Below the pieces are notes generated by a model. It saw nothing but the letters and a program-made list of their open reading frames with translations. It had not been told where the DNA came from and searched no databases. Positions 1 through 9,438 of a stretch of 64,000 nt of DNA are shown here, one piece after another (the stretch's first letter is position 1; each line of letters begins with the position of its first letter). Source of the DNA: Marinirhabdus sp963799365 (GTDB lineage: Bacteria > Bacteroidota > Bacteroidia > Flavobacteriales > Flavobacteriaceae); the NCBI GenBank assembly GCA_963799365.1, contig CAWCWV010000001.1:186001-250000 (forward strand), written 5' to 3'. The position numbers and the translations under genes were made by a program.

Positions 1-1014
1 AAACAGCAAGCCAAAAAAGCTTCGGTGTTGGATTTTGTGTATTTCGGGGTGATGATTGGGCTTACGCTGCTATTAATTTTAGGGTTCAATTTTAAAGCTG
101 AAGGCGCGCTCTTAGCAAATGCCGCTGCAAGTTTCTTGGTGTTTATCATGAGTTTGATAGGGCTTCGAAAAGAAATTACGGTATGTTTTGATCTCAAAAT
201 TTTAAAGAAAGTTCTAAAATATTCCCTGCCGTTGTTACCACATAATATTTCTGGATGGGCTATGAATATGGTGGATAGGGTAATGCTAAATGCTATTAAT
301 TCCTTAACTGTTGTAGCCTTATTTGATGTAGGTTCTCAGATAGGAAAAGTAGTAAATATGATTTCACTTGGGGTTAATTCTGCCTATGCCCCGTGGTTTT
401 TTGATCAAGTTAAAAATGATACAAATAGTAAAAAAAATATAGTCGCCGTTACCCAAAAGATCGTGATTTTGTATGCCGTAGTTGCGGTTTGTGTAAGCTG
501 GTTAGCGCCAGAGTTACTAAAAGTAATAAGTAAACCAGCCTATCATGCTTCTTGGACTGTTACGCCCCTTATTGCAACTGCTTTTGTAATTAATGGCTTT
601 TACTTTACGTTTAGCAGCGTTTTCTTTTTAGAAAAGACCAAGTACTTGTCCTTCTTAACTATTAGCGGCGCTATCGTAAACATTGTGCTTAATTATTTTT
701 TAATTCACGCGTATGGCTTTTTGGGAGCAGCTATTGCTAGTTTGCTCACTAAAATATTCTTTACAGCACTCACGTATTATTTCAGCCAGCGCATTTATCA
801 TATTCCCTACAACTTAAATGCGATTATAGGTGTTATATTACTAGGAGCTGCGCTTTCATCGGCGCCGTATTTTTTTCAACCGTGGATAGAAGACTACAAT
901 CTATGGCTGGTGGTTTGCGTTAAGTTGTTAATTCTCGCTACTTTTGGCGGGTATTTGGTTTTCAAGAACCTGTCTGAATTCAAAAAAATTATTCAAAAAA
1001 GGAATGGCCGCTAG
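1..1014 (+). CDS. Polysaccharide flippase (Wzx/MATE type), 5' end outside window
   Basis: Integral membrane protein expected to flip lipid-linked oligosaccharide repeat units across the inner membrane. The reading frame is open to base 1, so the N-terminus is missing; a GTG at 25 is only an internal codon. About 337 residues are visible, with many hydrophobic helices and the pair 'LLPHNISGWAMNMVDRVML' and 'YAPWFFDQV', which are typical of the C-terminal half of polysaccharide biosynthesis flippases. The stop overlaps the next gene by 11 bases, suggesting translational coupling. A second, complete flippase of the same superfamily lies at 37662. The family call is sound; the exact substrate is unknown. 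Confidence 0.85.
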   Translation, partial: KQQAKKASVLDFVYFGVMIGLTLLLILGFNFKAEGALLANAAASFLVFIMSLIGLRKEITVCFDLKILKKVLKYSLPLLPHNISGWAMNMVDRVMLNAINSLTVVALFDVGSQIGKVVNMISLGVNSAYAPWFFDQVKNDTNSKKNIVAVTQKIVILYAVVAVCVSWLAPELLKVISKPAYHASWTVTPLIATAFVINGFYFTFSSVFFLEKTKYLSFLTISGAIVNIVLNYFLIHAYGFLGAAIASLLTKIFFTALTYYFSQRIYHIPYNLNAIIGVILLGAALSSAPYFFQPWIEDYNLWLVVCVKLLILATFGGYLVFKNLSEFKKIIQKRNGR

Positions 1015-2341
1015 TGATATTTTAGATAAAATTGAACGCACCTATGAGGTTGAGAAAATCACCTTAGAGAATGGAAGAAAAGTATGGCCACTTTTACGGC
1101 AAAAAATTATTTTTGAAACTATTAGAGCCTCCTTGGGTTATGATAATAAACTACGTACAAGGAATAAGAAACAATTAGCAATAAATTTTTTTTCGGGAAT
1201 AAAACAATTATTTCGATTAAAACAGTTCGATTTTATATTCTTTAATAATACGGATAAAAGGGTTCTTCTGGACGGCACTTATTTCGATATCTTTTTTGAT
1301 GCCTGGGCAGATAAAGTTTCTCAAGAAAAAAGCCTTTTTATTGAATGGGCAAAGGACAAGCATCTAAAGGAAACTGAAACGTATTCTTCAAACATAATTT
1401 CAGATTTGCCATTTAAATTAGTAGTTACAATTGTTTCAAAATTTGTGAATACGAAGCTTAAGAATGAATCACTACTGGACGAAATTATAAATGCACACGA
1501 TATTTCCAGCACTATTAAAAAGGAACTTAAAAGCAAACTAGCGGAAATTCATACCTTTAAATTTTTTTTAAAAATCGTAAAACCCAAGGCTATATTTGTT
1601 TTGAGTAGTTTTACCAAAGTAGGGATTGTTCTCGCCGCAAAAGAACTAGGAATAAAAGTATATGAAGCCCAACATGGGTATATAGGTGACGCACATACGT
1701 TTTATACTGCTGAAAAACAATTTAAAGAGGCCTATCCAGATTATTTACTATCATTTGGTGTTTATGAAAAACAAAAGGCAAAACCTACATTGATCTTTAA
1801 TCCTGAACAAATTATACCGGTAGGGAGCTTTCAATTAGAATTAATAAAAAAGCACACAACCCCAGAGGAACTTCTGAATCTAAAGAAAAGGTATAGTTTA
1901 GTCTTTTGTATCACACTACAAGCAATTAAAGAAGAAGAAATGTTAGGTTGGTTGCTAAAAGAGGCACAACTTCATGAGGATTGGTTATTTATAATTAGAG
2001 CCAAAAATGCGGAATTGGAGTATTCAAAATACACTAAGCAACCTAATATTGTTGAACGCAACGATTTCAGTATTTATGAAGTGCTTAAAATTTCAGATTA
2101 TAATATTACTATTTATTCAACAACGGCTATTGAAGGATTGTTTTTAGGAGCGTCACCCATATTTTTTAATGTAAATAATCTCTCAAAAAATCATTTTGAT
2201 GTCGTGAAAATGAATGCTATTGTTCTAGAAGAAGGCGAATTTTTGAATGAGGATAGCTTGAGCAAACAAGCGAAGAAAGAACAAGCATTTTTTGTACCTA
2301 ACTATTTGGAGAATGTAGCTAAAACAAATTTATGTTTTTAA
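1004..2341 (+). CDS. Putative GT-B glycosyltransferase / CDP-glycerol glycerophosphotransferase-like protein
   Basis: Soluble protein of 445 residues. I chose the ATG at 1004 (MAASDILDK), which overlaps the flippase by 11 bases; an in-frame start at 944 would lie deep inside the flippase gene. The C-terminal half looks like a GT-B nucleotide-binding fold: 'QHGYIG' near residues 223-228, then a late 'STTAIEGLFLGASP' segment near residue 375, as in polysialyltransferase, Kdo-transferase and CDP-glycerol transferase relatives. The N-terminal half is not recognisable. It lies between the flippase and a polymerase, so transfer of a sugar or polyol phosphate onto the surface glycan is inferred. Donor and acceptor are unknown. 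Confidence 0.6.
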   Translation: MAASDILDKIERTYEVEKITLENGRKVWPLLRQKIIFETIRASLGYDNKLRTRNKKQLAINFFSGIKQLFRLKQFDFIFFNNTDKRVLLDGTYFDIFFDAWADKVSQEKSLFIEWAKDKHLKETETYSSNIISDLPFKLVVTIVSKFVNTKLKNESLLDEIINAHDISSTIKKELKSKLAEIHTFKFFLKIVKPKAIFVLSSFTKVGIVLAAKELGIKVYEAQHGYIGDAHTFYTAEKQFKEAYPDYLLSFGVYEKQKAKPTLIFNPEQIIPVGSFQLELIKKHTTPEELLNLKKRYSLVFCITLQAIKEEEMLGWLLKEAQLHEDWLFIIRAKNAELEYSKYTKQPNIVERNDFSIYEVLKISDYNITIYSTTAIEGLFLGASPIFFNVNNLSKNHFDVVKMNAIVLEEGEFLNEDSLSKQAKKEQAFFVPNYLENVAKTNLCF

Positions 2342-3573
2342 GAAATTTATTATTTATGTTGCTCATCCTACAGCCCTTTATAGATAAGCTGGCCAGGAAA
2401 GTAGGTTGGAGCATTAATATATTTAATGAACTTTTGAGTATTGGTGTTTTTATGGCTTTTATGGCCGTTTTAATACATAAAAAAAGACTAAACAGTTTGG
2501 CACTGCTTATGTTTGCTTTTATAGGGTATTGTTGCTTACTTGTTATCTATAGAGGGGTGTATCCTTTAGGGTTTTTTCAGGTAGTTATTTACAGTCAGTT
2601 TTTCTTTTATTTCTTTTACTTTTTGACCCTTTCCAACGAAGCAAAAAACAAAACGATACTTTCTTTTAAAAAGATAATGACGGTATTTGTATACGTTATC
2701 GCCATTTTGGGAGTTTTTGAGGCACTGGACCATACTACCTTCCGAAATTATATGGGGGTGCATAGTGTGAAAAGGGGTATTAACTATTTTTATTTAATTT
2801 CATTTTTTGGATCGGGGCCAAGTTTGGCTATTTTCATTACCATTTTTGTGGCAATTTGGCATTATTGTCACTATGCGTTACAAGAAGCAATTCAGAAAAA
2901 GCACATTTTTACTTTGGTATTGGCCATTTTATTAGGGATATTCAGTTTTTCAAGGAAAGAAGTGCTGTTTATTTTTATTTTTTTAGTGTTTTTCCCTTAT
3001 CCATCAAGAAATCAATTAAACAAATGGTTAAAGAGGCTAATTTTTTTCACCACAATGTTTAGTGGTTTACTAGTGTATTACCTGGCATTTTTTGCTTCCG
3101 CAAACACGGTGGCTTTCGATAAGGACTATGTGCGTTACAAAATTGTTTCCAAATCGGCTGAAATTTATGCAGACCATTTTCCCTGGGGGTCTGGTCCCGG
3201 AACTTGGGGATCTCGTGTTTCTTTATGGACTAGAGATATTTATGAACGATATGATATTGGTAGAGATTTATTAGGCTGGCAAGAAGTGAACCCACACGGT
3301 CCCATCTACGATGCCTTTCTATTCAGTTTATTCACTGAAATAGGGGTGGGTATAATTTTTCTCTTGCTCTTCATCTATAAAATTATTGAGGCAAAAACAA
3401 TCACTCAAGATACGTATGGAAGATTTGTAAAAAACTTTTTGATTATATTTTTATTAGCCTTAGGAATGTTTGCTCCCATGTTTACCAACAATTTTGGTTT
3501 TGTGATTATGGCTTTTAGCGCTATGATGATTGCTAATGTTTCGCTTTTTAAATATAAAAAATGGTATGCATAA
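2332..3573 (+). CDS. O-antigen polymerase/ligase-like membrane protein (first of four)
   Basis: Polytopic inner-membrane protein of 413 residues with roughly ten hydrophobic segments. A large extracytoplasmic loop in the second half contains 'WGSGPGTWGS' and 'NPHGPIYDAFLFSLFTEIG', the kind of loop carrying the conserved histidine in Wzy polymerases and WaaL ligases. Its ATG overlaps the stop of the upstream glycosyltransferase by 10 bases, so it is part of the same operon. Polymerase versus ligase cannot be decided from sequence. Three more proteins of this general class occur at 4094, 5829 and 11551. Confidence 0.7.
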   Translation: MFLRNLLFMLLILQPFIDKLARKVGWSINIFNELLSIGVFMAFMAVLIHKKRLNSLALLMFAFIGYCCLLVIYRGVYPLGFFQVVIYSQFFFYFFYFLTLSNEAKNKTILSFKKIMTVFVYVIAILGVFEALDHTTFRNYMGVHSVKRGINYFYLISFFGSGPSLAIFITIFVAIWHYCHYALQEAIQKKHIFTLVLAILLGIFSFSRKEVLFIFIFLVFFPYPSRNQLNKWLKRLIFFTTMFSGLLVYYLAFFASANTVAFDKDYVRYKIVSKSAEIYADHFPWGSGPGTWGSRVSLWTRDIYERYDIGRDLLGWQEVNPHGPIYDAFLFSLFTEIGVGIIFLLLFIYKIIEAKTITQDTYGRFVKNFLIIFLLALGMFAPMFTNNFGFVIMAFSAMMIANVSLFKYKKWYA

Positions 3574-4081
3574 ACTAAAACTGATCTTCTATTATCTGTT
3601 TATTCAGAAACTCCCTCATTCCAGACTGTGGGGTGGGTTTAACAGTGTGCGCAGAAGTTACATGGCAAACGTCTTGAAAGTAATGCCCAATGATACCAAC
3701 TCGAAGTTTGAGAACGGGATCTACATTTCGAATGCTAAAAAACTGAAAATTGGAAACCATGTGCGTATTAATGAAAATGTATTTCTACAAGGCGAAATTA
3801 TCATAGGTAATCATGTAATGATTGCTCCTTATACGGCCATTTACACAAATGCTCACGAACATAAAAATACTACCATTCCAATGGTACTTCAAGGTGAGAC
3901 CCCTACAAAAATGGTTACTATTTGCAACAACGCTTGGTTAGGCAGGAACGTAGTTGTATTACCAGGAATAACTGTGGGAGAGGGAGCTATTGTTGGAGCA
4001 AATTCTGTAGTGACCAAAGATGTAGCGCCGTTTACGATTGTGGGGGGTGTGCCTGCAAAATTAATTAAAGAAAGGACTTAA
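3566..4081 (+). CDS. Hexapeptide-repeat O-acyltransferase (maltose/galactoside acetyltransferase type)
   Basis: Left-handed beta-helix acyltransferase of 171 residues. I chose the ATG at 3566 (MHKLKLIFYY), overlapping the preceding gene by 8 bases; an ATG at 3530 in the same frame would overlap by 44. Visible hexapeptide turns include 'ISNAKKLKIGNHVRINENV' and 'IIGNHVMIAPYTAI'; 'NAHEH' holds the likely catalytic histidine, and the C-terminal turns 'VVVLPGITVGEGAIVGANSV' end in 'GGVPAKLI', the classical end of this family. It probably acetylates a sugar of the surface glycan or a nucleotide-sugar precursor. The acceptor is unknown. Confidence 0.85.
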   Translation: MHKLKLIFYYLFIQKLPHSRLWGGFNSVRRSYMANVLKVMPNDTNSKFENGIYISNAKKLKIGNHVRINENVFLQGEIIIGNHVMIAPYTAIYTNAHEHKNTTIPMVLQGETPTKMVTICNNAWLGRNVVVLPGITVGEGAIVGANSVVTKDVAPFTIVGGVPAKLIKERT

Positions 4082-4093
4082 CACCACAACTAT

Positions 4094-5875
4094 ATGCAAC
4101 CTACTTGGGGAAAAATACTAGTTTACAGCTTGCTCACCCTCGTGTTGCTGAATGTTCTTCATGCTTTTTTTTTGTATCAAAAGCGGTATGAACCCATCAC
4201 AATTTCCCTTAATGTTGAAACGGATTTTGACTCGCATACTTGGTTTTCTGTACAGCCCAAGTTTAGTGACTCTGTTTCTAAGACTCAAGTTTTTCCATTA
4301 TTTAAAAACAAGCCAAATAAAATAGTGACCACCATAAACCAACCCGAAGGACTCCAGTTTTTTGGGTTTTATTGGAGTAGCAGTACTAAAGGCAGTATCA
4401 CTATTAAAGACGTTACGTTAGAAGCCCAACATAAAATTAGAACTTATGATAATCTCGACAAATTTGTAAATTATTCGAGCGCCAATGTTACGCCTGTGAG
4501 CACTCAGAGGGAGATTACCGTTACTGCAGACCAAAAAGGGAATGGTTGGTTGATGCTAAACTTAGAAGGTTTTGAGAAAATTTCAAAAAAGAAACAGTTT
4601 AAGCCCTTGGGCTGGACAACTAATGTTCTATTGCTTGTTTTGTTGCTTTTAATAGGCCGGTTTTATGGCACTACCTTAAAAAAAGTATTTAATTCTCTTA
4701 AAGTTGAAGAAAGTGTCCTCAACAAAATCAGGATTTATCTTTTCTATCTTTGGATGTTCTTACTCCCGTTCTGGCTTATCATTTCGCACATTTTATTAGC
4801 GGTATCTCTGGCGTTGGCTATTGTACACTTTGTGGTTGAAAGAGAAAAATTTCAACTAAAGGAGCTTAAAAATTTTGTTCCACTATTGACACTCTTTTTG
4901 GCAATTGTTATCGTGAATCTCTTTTTCCATCCTGAAAGCATCGGCACCGATTTTGGGGATTATAGTTATTTTTTACTGACTCCTTTTCTGTTTTTAGGAG
5001 TAAAGCAGAATGAAATGATTAAAATTATTAAAGTCTTTCAAATTGCAGTTGTGACGTATGTTTTTCTTCTGGTAATAGCAATAATCGAACGGTATATAGC
5101 ACTTTCATCCAGTTATAATTTCTCACTTTTCTTTTTTGAAACTGTAAACCAGTATTGGCATTCCAGCTACCTTGCAGGGCTTATAGTGATTGCCCTTCTA
5201 TTTAAATTTCAACAAAAAAAGATTGGAGTTTCATTGATGATTTTTTCAATTCTGGCATTTGTATTTATGTACTTTTCGCAAGCAAGATTGCCCCTGCTTA
5301 TAGGGCTAATTTTAATAATTGGTATCACAATCATGCAATTCCCCAAAAAATTGAAACGCATCTATATTGGTTTAGGAATGCTATCATTAGGATTGATAGG
5401 GATCTTCATTTTTAATTCAAATGAAGCAAGAGAGCGTATAACAGCTACTTTTTTGGTAAACGATACTCAAAAATTAGATGCCCGCCCAGAGCTTTGGGGA
5501 GAAGCGCTCACTATTTCAGCATCAAATCTGGCATCGGGTATTGGATCCCAAAATGTGCGGGATGCACTTTCAAAAAACTTAGAGGATGGTTCGGAAATTA
5601 AATATAGACGTTATAATGTACACAATCAATATTTAGAATTTTTAGTAGCATATGGTATTTTAGTTCCAATGTTGTTGATTTTTGTAATAACCATACCCAT
5701 GTTTTTAGGTTTTAGGATCTCTACTCTGTTCCTCATTTACTTTTCTATTGCAATGCTGGTGGAGTCTTATTTTTCAAGACAAGCAGGAATAGTTGTGTTT
5801 AGTATATTTTATTGTTTCTTTATCTTTTATGATTGCAAAAGCAAACAACATACTGCGGCAGTTAGCCAACAATAA
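4094..5875 (+). CDS. O-antigen ligase/polymerase-like protein with N-terminal extracytoplasmic domain (second of four)
   Basis: Protein of 593 residues in two parts. One N-terminal membrane segment is followed by about 140 mostly polar residues that look like a beta-rich extracytoplasmic domain, then about ten hydrophobic helices. The Wzy_C-like signature 'VHNQYLEFLVAYG' lies near residue 510, after an arginine-rich stretch 'NSNEARERITATF'. The HNQ-Y/F-L pattern is shared with the protein at 11551. It follows the acyltransferase by 12 bases. Ligation or polymerisation of a lipid-linked glycan at the periplasmic face is inferred; the added N-terminal domain is unusual for the family. Confidence 0.7.
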   Translation: MQPTWGKILVYSLLTLVLLNVLHAFFLYQKRYEPITISLNVETDFDSHTWFSVQPKFSDSVSKTQVFPLFKNKPNKIVTTINQPEGLQFFGFYWSSSTKGSITIKDVTLEAQHKIRTYDNLDKFVNYSSANVTPVSTQREITVTADQKGNGWLMLNLEGFEKISKKKQFKPLGWTTNVLLLVLLLLIGRFYGTTLKKVFNSLKVEESVLNKIRIYLFYLWMFLLPFWLIISHILLAVSLALAIVHFVVEREKFQLKELKNFVPLLTLFLAIVIVNLFFHPESIGTDFGDYSYFLLTPFLFLGVKQNEMIKIIKVFQIAVVTYVFLLVIAIIERYIALSSSYNFSLFFFETVNQYWHSSYLAGLIVIALLFKFQQKKIGVSLMIFSILAFVFMYFSQARLPLLIGLILIIGITIMQFPKKLKRIYIGLGMLSLGLIGIFIFNSNEARERITATFLVNDTQKLDARPELWGEALTISASNLASGIGSQNVRDALSKNLEDGSEIKYRRYNVHNQYLEFLVAYGILVPMLLIFVITIPMFLGFRISTLFLIYFSIAMLVESYFSRQAGIVVFSIFYCFFIFYDCKSKQHTAAVSQQ

Positions 5876-7001
5876 GCTTGCACTTATTTTTACACTCTTA
5901 GTAGTTTCTGAGTTTGTCTATAAAATTTGCATCAAGGAATATTTCCATGCCTTTAAGATTTCAGCAGCACTCAAAACGGTATTACAATTGTTTTTTGTCA
6001 TACAAATTCTGCGCAATGATTATAAAAAACTCTGGCCAGTTGTAGCACTCACAATTCTATTTCTTTTAGGCCAAATAGGTTTTGTGCCTTGGGAGCAACT
6101 ACAAAAAAATCTTTGGTTTTTAGATAAATACCTTTTTGTTATTCTCGCTTTAGTATATGTACAGACTCTAAAAGATGTGTCGAAATACTATCCGCTGTTT
6201 TTTAAGATGTTTGAGATTTTTATCATTGTGAACTCTATATGTATTTTGCTGGCTTTAGTACTCCCAACAGATTGGTTTAATACTTACTTTGGCAACAATA
6301 AGCGATTTGGTTTTAACGGACTAATTTTACGATCGGGCGCGTCCACGTACATTTATTGGATTGCCCTTTTTTACTACGCAAGCGAATGTTTTGTCCAAAA
6401 GAAAAGGAAATACCTTCGTTTGGCTCTTGTGCTCATAGCTTCCTTGCTATTGGGCACAAAGGCTATGTTTATTGGGTATATTTTCCTAATACTTTTTGTT
6501 TTTATCACATTAGGAGGACATAAAAATAAATGGTTGCTCATTGCTGCAGGACTATTTATTATTTCAGGAATTATCCTCTTTGAAGATGCATTACACTGGT
6601 TAGTTGCACAGTCCCCTTCCTTGCAAAAGGTATATGTTGAGCGGGGGATATGGTCTGTTATATTTTCATTGCGAGACCAGCATTTACTGGAAGAAATGCT
6701 TCCCTTAATACAAGAGAAATGGACGTGGCGTAATTATTTATTTGGAGGTGGTTTCGATATGCATTATCGCAGCCAATTTGGATTGCTGGATTTGTTTTAT
6801 TTCTTCGGGATCATTGGCTCCATAACGTATCTTTTTACTTTCAGCAAACTATTTTGTGCTTTTAAACTAACCATCCCAACAGTCACTTTTTTAGTGGGTA
6901 CTTTTGTATTAATGGCTTTTAGTGCCAACTTTTTTTATGAAACGATTTTGGCGTTTCATTTAGTTTTTGCTAAATGTTATTTTGAAAGTATTCAGCAATA
7001 A
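5829..7001 (+). CDS. O-antigen polymerase-like membrane protein (third of four)
   Basis: Polytopic membrane protein of 390 residues. I chose the ATG at 5829 (MIAKANNIL), which overlaps the previous gene by 47 bases; an in-frame ATG at 5793 would overlap further. It is very rich in hydrophobic residues, with 'LFGGGFDMHYRSQFGLLDL' as the probable extracytoplasmic catalytic-type loop. It lacks the HNQ motif of its neighbour. The last 40 residues, including 'MAFSANFFYETILAFHL', recur as a broken copy at 9327-9431. The call as a Wzy-like polymerase rests on topology, loop position and genomic setting rather than strong motif evidence. Confidence 0.6.
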   Translation: MIAKANNILRQLANNKLALIFTLLVVSEFVYKICIKEYFHAFKISAALKTVLQLFFVIQILRNDYKKLWPVVALTILFLLGQIGFVPWEQLQKNLWFLDKYLFVILALVYVQTLKDVSKYYPLFFKMFEIFIIVNSICILLALVLPTDWFNTYFGNNKRFGFNGLILRSGASTYIYWIALFYYASECFVQKKRKYLRLALVLIASLLLGTKAMFIGYIFLILFVFITLGGHKNKWLLIAAGLFIISGIILFEDALHWLVAQSPSLQKVYVERGIWSVIFSLRDQHLLEEMLPLIQEKWTWRNYLFGGGFDMHYRSQFGLLDLFYFFGIIGSITYLFTFSKLFCAFKLTIPTVTFLVGTFVLMAFSANFFYETILAFHLVFAKCYFESIQQ

Positions 7002-7009
7002 AGAGTCCT

Positions 7010-8308
7010 TTATTTCTGCTCCTTTTCCGACACTTCGTGTTTTAAAATTCCATTTTCAATCAATTTATCAATAATGGGTAATAATTTTTTCACTGGATAG
7101 TTAGATTTTTCCGACATAGCAATTAAATCATGTGCTCCGTCTGCCAAATTTAATATCCACATCATAGCTCTTATATGGTCATCATTACCAGTTTGGGTAA
7201 AAGTTGGGTATAATCCGCGTTTGCCTAGTTGGGGCTCGCCGTAAGGCATGGTGTTGATATAATTCTCATTTCTCTCAATTAATTCAATAATCTCAAGATA
7301 CTTGTTTACAGAACCTTCCATCGCTTCAAAAGATATAAAATCTTTATTATCTGCCGAGGTGTGATACTCAGAATACACTGCATACATAGTGCGCATTAAA
7401 GAGCCCATTGGCAAATTAAACCCTGGAGAACAATATTGTCTTTCATCACTGCCATTCGGAAAAAATTCCACAAGATTAAAATCCTCTTCAGATTGGTTTA
7501 GGATTGTTAACGCTGCTCTATCAGAAATACTATCACCTCTCCTACTTTTTTTATAGGTGAAATTTCCAGGATCTCCTACACAAGTAAGAATAAAGCCTGC
7601 GTGTAGGTTTTCTTTCCAGTATGCTCCATATTTGGACAGTATATAAATAGCTCCAATGGTTTCGGGAACAAAAACAAATCGGTAGGTATATTTAAGGTCT
7701 TTTTGCTCTTTCAACTTTTTATAAATAAATGCAGAGACCAAAGGACCAGACAATTCATTATTTGCCATAGAGGGATGACAGATATATGTTGAAATTAAAA
7801 TTTCTTTTTTAGAGGCACCCTCAATCACCGCTTCAGCAACCGTCATAGAGCCAGTAGGGTCTAAAGAGGAATCTATAAAAACTTCATAAGTGTCATCTTC
7901 ATCAAGTCCTAAAAACTGATCGTGAGAAAGGCAAAAACCCCATCTTTCTTTATAGTAAGAACATAAATAAGGGATTAACGCTGGTTGATCTGGCAGGGTA
8001 TATAAATGCTCTTTCAATTCGGTAAAGTTGAGGGTGCCTTGAAAGGGTATAGAATACCCCAGGATGTGTAGATTAGTGTCCGCAAAATCAACAATTTTTT
8101 CTCCTTTGCTGTTTTTAATCCAAGCCTCTTTAATGTTCCATTCTGGGGGCACATTCCAATCGAAACATTGGGTGCCAGAGGGAACTTCGGTTACTTTTAA
8201 ATCTAGTAGTTCTTTTAATATTTCAATGGTTTCCCTGTTGCCGTCTCCCGTAAGACTTCTACTTATGGGCCATAGTCTATCAAAATACTGTTCTATACTA
8301 TCTTTCAT
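7010..8308 (-). CDS. DUF4910/DUF2172 aminopeptidase-like protein (COG4310 type)
   Basis: Soluble protein of 432 residues. It matches the aminopeptidase-like family often embedded in O-antigen and capsule clusters: N-terminal 'YFDRLWPISRSLTGDGNRE', a central 'STYICHPSMANNELSGP', and 'YSEYHTSADNKDF' late in the domain, followed by a C-terminal winged-helix-like segment. The histidines in CHPS and YHTS resemble the metal ligands of M28 peptidases, but this is inference. Transcribed opposite to the polymerase operon and 1 base downstream of the acyltransferase gene at 8310, so the pair forms a two-gene operon. Its reaction in glycan synthesis is not known. Confidence 0.8.
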   Translation of the reverse strand: MKDSIEQYFDRLWPISRSLTGDGNRETIEILKELLDLKVTEVPSGTQCFDWNVPPEWNIKEAWIKNSKGEKIVDFADTNLHILGYSIPFQGTLNFTELKEHLYTLPDQPALIPYLCSYYKERWGFCLSHDQFLGLDEDDTYEVFIDSSLDPTGSMTVAEAVIEGASKKEILISTYICHPSMANNELSGPLVSAFIYKKLKEQKDLKYTYRFVFVPETIGAIYILSKYGAYWKENLHAGFILTCVGDPGNFTYKKSRRGDSISDRAALTILNQSEEDFNLVEFFPNGSDERQYCSPGFNLPMGSLMRTMYAVYSEYHTSADNKDFISFEAMEGSVNKYLEIIELIERNENYINTMPYGEPQLGKRGLYPTFTQTGNDDHIRAMMWILNLADGAHDLIAMSEKSNYPVKKLLPIIDKLIENGILKHEVSEKEQK

Positions 8309-8309
8309 G

Positions 8310-9137
8310 CTATTGCTTTGGATAAAATTTAATTTTTACGAGGAGAAATTTCATAAATTCTATTTCCTCTTCGGTTAAGCGTTTTGTATAGGTTCGGTTT
8401 GAAACATCAAACACAGTTTTGGTGTTATCTTTCAGGTTTGAGGAGTCTTTTACAATGACTATTGATTTAGGGAAGTGAGGGTTCTTTTTGTAAAACATCT
8501 CTAACTGCCCAGTCATCACTTCATATTTCTTTTCAACTGGAACATCTTCATACTGGGTACCTAGCTTGTCGGTAATATCTTTTGCAGGAACTCCTGCATA
8601 AATATGATTTGCTTCCATGTCTCTGGTAATAACCGAGCCAAGCATAGCCATGCTTTTTGCTTTTGCATGAATTGGAGACACAAGACAATGCCCAACAAAC
8701 CAAACATCGTCCTCCACGACCATAGGTGCCACAGATTCCCATTTACACCCCTCTAAAGTATCGCCAAAACGAATGTGTGACCATAACTGACTCCCTGCTC
8801 CAATTCCTACGCCATTACCTATAGTAAGTCCGCCGTGGGTATTTAAAATACACCCTTGACCAATCCAACAACAGCTTCCTATCTTTGCGTATTTATATCC
8901 GGAAATCATAGTGTCCTCCCGGATCATGGTATAATCTCCAATTTCAATAGAAGGACAAATAATTTCTATGTTTGATGCTAGAAATACACCATCGCCAATC
9001 ACCACTTTTTTTGCAGGAATTGGTTTGCTCGTGGCATAATCGTATCCTCCAGAAATTCTTACTCCATCTGCAATTCTAGCTCCTTTACCTATGTGTATCT
9101 CGTCTGCACTAATACTATATTTTTTTTCTTCTGCCAT
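8310..9137 (-). CDS. Hexapeptide-repeat acyltransferase (left-handed beta-helix)
   Basis: Protein of 275 residues. I chose the ATG at 9137 (MAEEKKYSI) over a GTG at 9161 that would add eight lysine/asparagine-rich residues. Regular hexapeptide turns run through the first two thirds ('IGKGARIADGVRISGG', 'IGDYTMIREDTMISG', 'LTIGNGVGIGAGSQLWSH') and end in 'IYAGVPAKDI'. The C-terminal 70 residues are a non-repeat extension. It probably transfers an acetyl or similar group to a sugar. It is co-transcribed with the DUF4910 gene, so the two may act on the same glycan intermediate. A TAATTTTG -7 box on the minus strand lies at 9189-9196. Confidence 0.8.
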   Translation of the reverse strand: MAEEKKYSISADEIHIGKGARIADGVRISGGYDYATSKPIPAKKVVIGDGVFLASNIEIICPSIEIGDYTMIREDTMISGYKYAKIGSCCWIGQGCILNTHGGLTIGNGVGIGAGSQLWSHIRFGDTLEGCKWESVAPMVVEDDVWFVGHCLVSPIHAKAKSMAMLGSVITRDMEANHIYAGVPAKDITDKLGTQYEDVPVEKKYEVMTGQLEMFYKKNPHFPKSIVIVKDSSNLKDNTKTVFDVSNRTYTKRLTEEEIEFMKFLLVKIKFYPKQ

Positions 9138-9326
9138 CTTTTTGTTTTTCAAGTTTTTCACAGTTACATGCTAAAAGCTGTGTGCCTACAAAATTAAGGG
9201 ATTTTTTAGGAATGGTTAATGGATCAAAAAAGTAATACCTTAGGCGTTCCAGATGTAGAAGATCCAAAAATTTTATTGCTCATAAATTATTTTGTACATT
9301 GAAGTGGAAATTTCCTACTATATCTA

Positions 9327-9431
9327 TTCGGCCTAGGCACTTTTGTGTGAATGGCTTTTAGCGGAAACTTCTTTTATGAAACTATTTTGGCGTTTCATTT
9401 GATTTTTGTGAAGGATATTTTGAAAAAATGA
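9327..9431 (+). pseudogene. Broken duplicate of the 3' end of an O-antigen polymerase gene
   Basis: This stretch aligns by eye with the last 100 bases of the polymerase gene ending at 7001. The conceptual translation here contains 'MAFSGNFFYETILAFHLIF', against 'MAFSANFFYETILAFHLVF' there. An in-frame TGA at 9348-9350 replaces the leucine codon just before the methionine, and the last codons are out of register by about one base. No start or upstream coding sequence is evident in 9162-9326. It is best read as the remnant of a second polymerase gene or of a recombination event at this locus. Confidence 0.75.
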
Positions 9432-9438
9432 ATGCATT

